Source: Streptomyces platensis
GTDB lineage: Bacteria > Actinomycetota > Actinomycetes > Streptomycetales > Streptomycetaceae
Direction: 5' to 3'
DNA length: 64,000 nucleotides
Assembly (NCBI RefSeq): GCF_008704855.1
Contig: NZ_CP023691.1
Location: 8,060,001-8,124,000 of the forward strand
Below are positions 61,349 to 64,000 of the stretch, one piece after another. Positions within the stretch are counted from its first letter, which is position 1. The number at the start of each line of letters is the position of its first letter. The translations under genes and the position numbers were made by a program. The notes under the pieces were generated by a model, which had not been told where the DNA came from, did not search any database, and saw only the letters and a list, made by a program, of their open reading frames with translations.

Positions 61349-62709
61349 TGCCGTCCCTGGATGTCCTCGGCCCCGGCGGCCCCTATCGGTCCCGGCGCCA
61401 GGAGACCATTCGAGATCTGGCCGGAAAGCCGGCCGCGACACTGAGTCTCGCGCCCTCGCTCTACGTCACCCGCGCGATAAAGGCCTTGCGCCGAGCGCCT
61501 GCGCTACCCGTCGACACACGGATCGCGGCGCTCGCACAGGCGGGCCGGGCTTTCGCCACGCAGACGATCGCGGGACTGACGGCGCAGGAGTATCAGCACA
61601 CCGTCAGCGCGGTCACCGGGATACCGATCACGGTGGTGCGCAATGCCACCGACGACATCGCGCGGGCCGCCGAGCGGATCCACCTCAACGTGGAGAACGC
61701 ACGGCCGGCCGGTGCGGTCCGCTCGTGGCGCGATCCGAAGGCCCGGGACGGTGCGGCGGTCTGGACCCGGCGTGGTGAGGTATTCGCCGTCCATGCGGCG
61801 GGCAATCACCCTGCGGTGCACCAGGGTTGGCTCGATGCCCTCGCGCTCGGCTATCGCGTTGCCGTGCGTCCCTCCCGTCGTGAGCCGTTCACCCCGCATC
61901 GGCTGGTCACTGCCCTGCGCGAGGCCGGTTTCGGCGACGAGGGAGTCGTGTTGCTGCCCACCGACCACCACGTGGCCGGTGACATCCTCCGGCACGCCGA
62001 CTTCGGGATGGTGTACGGCGGCGCGGATGTCGTGGCCAAGTACGCGGGCGATCCACGCATTCTTCCGCAGGGCCCCGGGCGCTCCAAGGTCCTCATCACC
62101 GCCGAAACCGAGTGGGAGCCGATCGTCGACACCCTCGTGGAGTCGATCAGCAGTGGTGCGGGCGTCGGTTGCGTCAACGCCACCGGCGTACTGGTCGAGG
62201 GCGACCCCGCCCCCGTGGCCGCGGCGATCGCCGAACGCCTCGCCGCGCTGCCCAGCCTGCCCGCGACGGACGAACGCGCAGTTCTGCCCGTGATGCCCGT
62301 CGATCCCGCCCGCCGGTGGGACAAGCATCTGCGGCAGCGGGCAGCGGGTGCCAAGGCGTGGCTCGGCGGTGACGGTATCGCCGACGATCTCGGCGATGGT
62401 TCCGCGGTGCTCCGGCCGGCGGTGCACCAGCTCGACAGCCCGTTCGCCGAACAGCTCGGGATGGAGTTGGGCTTCCCCTGTGCGTGGGTGGCACCGTGGG
62501 ACCGCGACGCCGGAGTCCGGCCGCTGCGCGACACCCTCGTCCTCACTGCCGTCACCACCGACGCGAACCTGATCGACGAGTTGGTGGCCGAGCCGACCAT
62601 CGCCAACGTCTACGTCGGTGACCATCCGACACCGTGGATGGGGCACGGACTGCCGCACGACGGCTATCTCGCTGAATTCCTCATGCGCACCAAGACGATT
62701 CGATGCTGA
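61348..62709 (+). CDS. LuxC/GriC-like acyl reductase (aldehyde-forming)
   Basis: A 453-aa protein of the aldehyde-dehydrogenase superfamily, LuxC/GriC branch, which reduces an activated acyl group with NADPH. The catalytic Cys is in AGVGCVNATGV (Cys275). FAVHAAGNHPAVHQGWLDAL and YRVAVRPSRREPFTPHRLVT form the nucleotide-binding side. The C-terminus (PTIANVYVGDHPTPWMGHGL) is the oligomerisation part typical of ALDHs. ATG at 61348 overlaps the LuxE-like stop, so the two subunits are translationally coupled. The product would be an aldehyde. Confidence 0.8.
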   Translation: MPSLDVLGPGGPYRSRRQETIRDLAGKPAATLSLAPSLYVTRAIKALRRAPALPVDTRIAALAQAGRAFATQTIAGLTAQEYQHTVSAVTGIPITVVRNATDDIARAAERIHLNVENARPAGAVRSWRDPKARDGAAVWTRRGEVFAVHAAGNHPAVHQGWLDALALGYRVAVRPSRREPFTPHRLVTALREAGFGDEGVVLLPTDHHVAGDILRHADFGMVYGGADVVAKYAGDPRILPQGPGRSKVLITAETEWEPIVDTLVESISSGAGVGCVNATGVLVEGDPAPVAAAIAERLAALPSLPATDERAVLPVMPVDPARRWDKHLRQRAAGAKAWLGGDGIADDLGDGSAVLRPAVHQLDSPFAEQLGMELGFPCAWVAPWDRDAGVRPLRDTLVLTAVTTDANLIDELVAEPTIANVYVGDHPTPWMGHGLPHDGYLAEFLMRTKTIRC

Positions 62710-62713
62710 CCGA

Positions 62714-62744
62714 CGTGGGGGCCGTGCCGAGCACGGCCCCCACG
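62714..62744. terminator. 14-bp hairpin terminator at the cluster end
   Basis: CGTGGGGGCCGTGC pairs perfectly with its complement across a 3-nt CGA loop, 4 nt after the acyl reductase stop and followed by GTTTAT. The phosphatase gene converges from the right. Confidence 0.85.
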
Positions 62745-62754
62745 GTTTATGAGG

Positions 62755-63450
62755 TCAGCGGTGGTCCGCCAGGTGCGAGGTGTCGTTCAGCAGTCGCACC
62801 GACGCATGCCCCTCCCCGTCATAGGCCACGGCCGACAGCGAGGCGGCCGCCAGCTCCATCCGGAACAGCGACCCGGGCGGTGCGCCCAGCGCCAGCCGAA
62901 CCAGCGTCCGCAACACCCCGACATGCGAAACGACCAGCACCGTCTGCCCCTCGTACCGCGTCAGGAGCCGGTCCCGCGAGCGCGCGGCCCGGCGCGCCAC
63001 CGCGGTGAAGGTCTCCCCGGTTCCGCCCGGCACCGCCGCCGGAGAGGCGAGCCACGCTGCCATCTCGTCCGGGTAGCGTTCGCGCACCTCGGCGAACGTC
63101 AGTCCCTCCCAGGCACCGAAATCCGCTTCACGGAGCCCTTCATCGACGTGGACTTCCAGGCCCAGCCGTCGTGCCGCTGCCTCGGCCGTCTGCTGGGCCC
63201 GGCGCATCGGTGAGGACACCACCGCCTGCACCGCGCCGCGTGCCACGAGCCTCCTCCCGGCGGCCTCGGCCTGCCGCTCCCCGGTCTCCGACAGCGCCGG
63301 ATCAAAGCCGCCGCTGCCGGACAACCGCTTCTCCGGTGTCAGCGCCGTCTCACCGTGGCGTAGCAGCAAAAGGGTTGTGGAGGTGCCCTGGTCGGCGAGC
63401 GCGAGATTCACGCCGACCGTTTCACGACTGGCTCTGGAGCAGATACGCAT
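62755..63450 (-). CDS. histidine phosphatase (CobC-like), lacking an RNase HI half
   Basis: A 231-aa phosphoglycerate-mutase-type phosphatase. The phospho-His motif is LLLLRHGETALT near residue 29; further active-site residues are in VSSPMRRAQQTAEAA, the acid Glu in GLREADFGAWEG, and the second His in VVSHVGVLRTLV. Streptomyces usually carry this domain as the C-terminal half of a bifunctional RNase HI/acid phosphatase; here only ~25 unrelated residues precede it. ATG at 63450 has AAGGGG upstream, so it can be translated on its own. It follows the LLM oxidoreductase gene on the same strand by 54 nt. Confidence 0.82.
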   Translation of the reverse strand: MRICSRASRETVGVNLALADQGTSTTLLLLRHGETALTPEKRLSGSGGFDPALSETGERQAEAAGRRLVARGAVQAVVSSPMRRAQQTAEAAARRLGLEVHVDEGLREADFGAWEGLTFAEVRERYPDEMAAWLASPAAVPGGTGETFTAVARRAARSRDRLLTRYEGQTVLVVSHVGVLRTLVRLALGAPPGSLFRMELAAASLSAVAYDGEGHASVRLLNDTSHLADHR

Positions 63451-63504
63451 CGGGACACCCCTTTCGATCCTTCGATTCTTTCGCCCCTTTCGATCACGGC
63501 CAGT

Positions 63505-64000
63505 TCAGCGGAGCGCGGCGATGACCGGCGCGAAGTTCTCCATGTTGTATTCCATGACCGTGAAATAGGTGAAGCCGTAGCGTTCGCTGCGTTCCTTGAT
63601 TTGTTGCGCCATCTCCGCCGGGGTGCCGATCAATACACTGGGCAGCTCCTCGGGGCTGTGCGGTGCGTCGGGCGACAGCGGCGCGAACCTGTCGGGCATT
63701 GCGGAGGCTTCGGCGGGCGGAATCACCTGCTGCACCAGGATATTCAGCTCCACAGCGTCGGCGCGGTCACCGAGCAGGCCGCGCACGTAGGCGAGACGTT
63801 CTTCCATCTGCGCGACTCCGGCCAGATGGAGTTCGTCACCGGTGGTGCTGGCCCAGCCTCCGGGGAAGGCGATGATGTCGGCGTGTGCCGCGGCCAGCCG
63901 CAGCAGCCGGTCGCCCCAGCCCGCAATCAGCAGTGGTGGTCCGGATGGTTGGGCTGGACGCGGCTGATATTCCGTGTCCGCAAACAGACCACGCAACGTG
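63505..64000 (-). CDS. LLM-class F420-dependent oxidoreductase, C-terminal part (start outside window)
   Basis: The last ~165 residues of a luciferase-like TIM-barrel oxidoreductase; the frame is open to the window end, so the TTG at 63996 is not the start. PLLIAGWGDRLLRLAAAHAD and IIAFPGGW are the late barrel strands typical of F420-dependent members, and the C-terminus reads VLIGTPAEMAQQIKERSERY, then GFTYFTVMEYNMENFAPVIA, as in that family. The reaction is unknown. It heads a two-gene unit with the phosphatase. A 12-nt direct repeat (CCCCTTTCGATC at 63458 and 63484) lies between the two genes. Confidence 0.83.
   Translation of the reverse strand, partial: TLRGLFADTEYQPRPAQPSGPPLLIAGWGDRLLRLAAAHADIIAFPGGWASTTGDELHLAGVAQMEERLAYVRGLLGDRADAVELNILVQQVIPPAEASAMPDRFAPLSPDAPHSPEELPSVLIGTPAEMAQQIKERSERYGFTYFTVMEYNMENFAPVIAALR

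Noticed and set aside
63458..63495. 12-nt direct repeat CCCCTTTCGATC twice
   Set aside because: The two copies lie in the short gap upstream of the phosphatase, one of them forming its ribosome binding site; this is most likely a small local duplication rather than an attachment site.
1..64000. CRISPR arrays, tRNA and rRNA genes
   Set aside because: No regularly spaced direct repeats, tRNA cloverleaf signatures or rRNA-like conserved stretches were noticed on either strand.

Overview
The window is high-GC actinobacterial DNA, almost certainly from a Streptomyces chromosome. The reasons are the very GC-rich third codon positions, frequent GTG/TTG starts with GGAGG-type ribosome binding sites, 4-nt start/stop overlaps in operons, several SpoIIE-type phosphatases, an Rpf-type cell-wall lytic protein, mycothiol-dependent isomerase-fold proteins and F420-type oxidoreductases. 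No rRNA, tRNA or CRISPR array was seen.

Layout. 1-7711 is the end of a [NiFe]-hydrogenase locus: a partial hydrogenase-linked protein, a maturation protease, a 34-aa membrane peptide and hypABFCDE, closed by a strong terminator. The enzyme subunits must lie to the left of the window. 7772-16032 holds a Tat-type DyP peroxidase, an acyl-CoA carboxylase epsilon-like protein, an APC permease, a SpoIIE phosphatase next to a MASE1 membrane protein, and a divergent pair of stand-alone NHEJ enzymes (ATP-dependent ligase and LigD-type polymerase). 16330-26681 has a His/Gly-rich secreted protein, an AMP-ligase, two large PAS/GAF/SpoIIE sensor-phosphatases, a second APC permease and a SHOCT protein. 26734-31467 is a sugar-acid catabolic unit: a DeoR regulator, a kinase-dehydrogenase fusion (DUF1537 plus PdxA2) and an MFS transporter. 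Two matching operator-like sites lie in front of the regulator and the fusion gene.

31719-37901 carries a second His-rich secreted protein, a MarR/isomerase-fold divergent pair, a P450, an MFS exporter and an M4 metalloprotease. 38495-39384 is an intact IS5-type element with CTAG duplications, inserted exactly at the stop codon of a small gene. 39915-55258 contains a membrane SpoIIE phosphatase, a DMT transporter, an AbiEii-like nucleotidyltransferase with an overlapping partner gene, a MarR/MFS pair whose exporter carries three C-terminal beta-sandwich repeats, a zinc-ribbon SDR with an unusual active site, a LysR/isomerase-fold pair, an M3 peptidase and a CBS-domain protein.

The right end (55594-64000) is the most unusual part. 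After an Rpf/LysM gene with a 60-nt hairpin in its leader come a broken lantibiotic dehydratase, a low-GC stretch and a transposase remnant. Then follows a compact four-gene set, 57949-62709: a cucumopine-synthase-like protein, a DAO-family FAD oxidoreductase, a LuxE/GriD-like acyl-adenylating enzyme and a LuxC/GriC-like acyl reductase. My reading is that these genes could make a small alkaloid-like metabolite by reducing an acid to an aldehyde, condensing it with an amine in a Pictet-Spengler-type step, and oxidising the product. A histidine phosphatase that appears to lack the usual RNase HI half, and an F420-type LLM oxidoreductase cut by the window end, lie beyond it.
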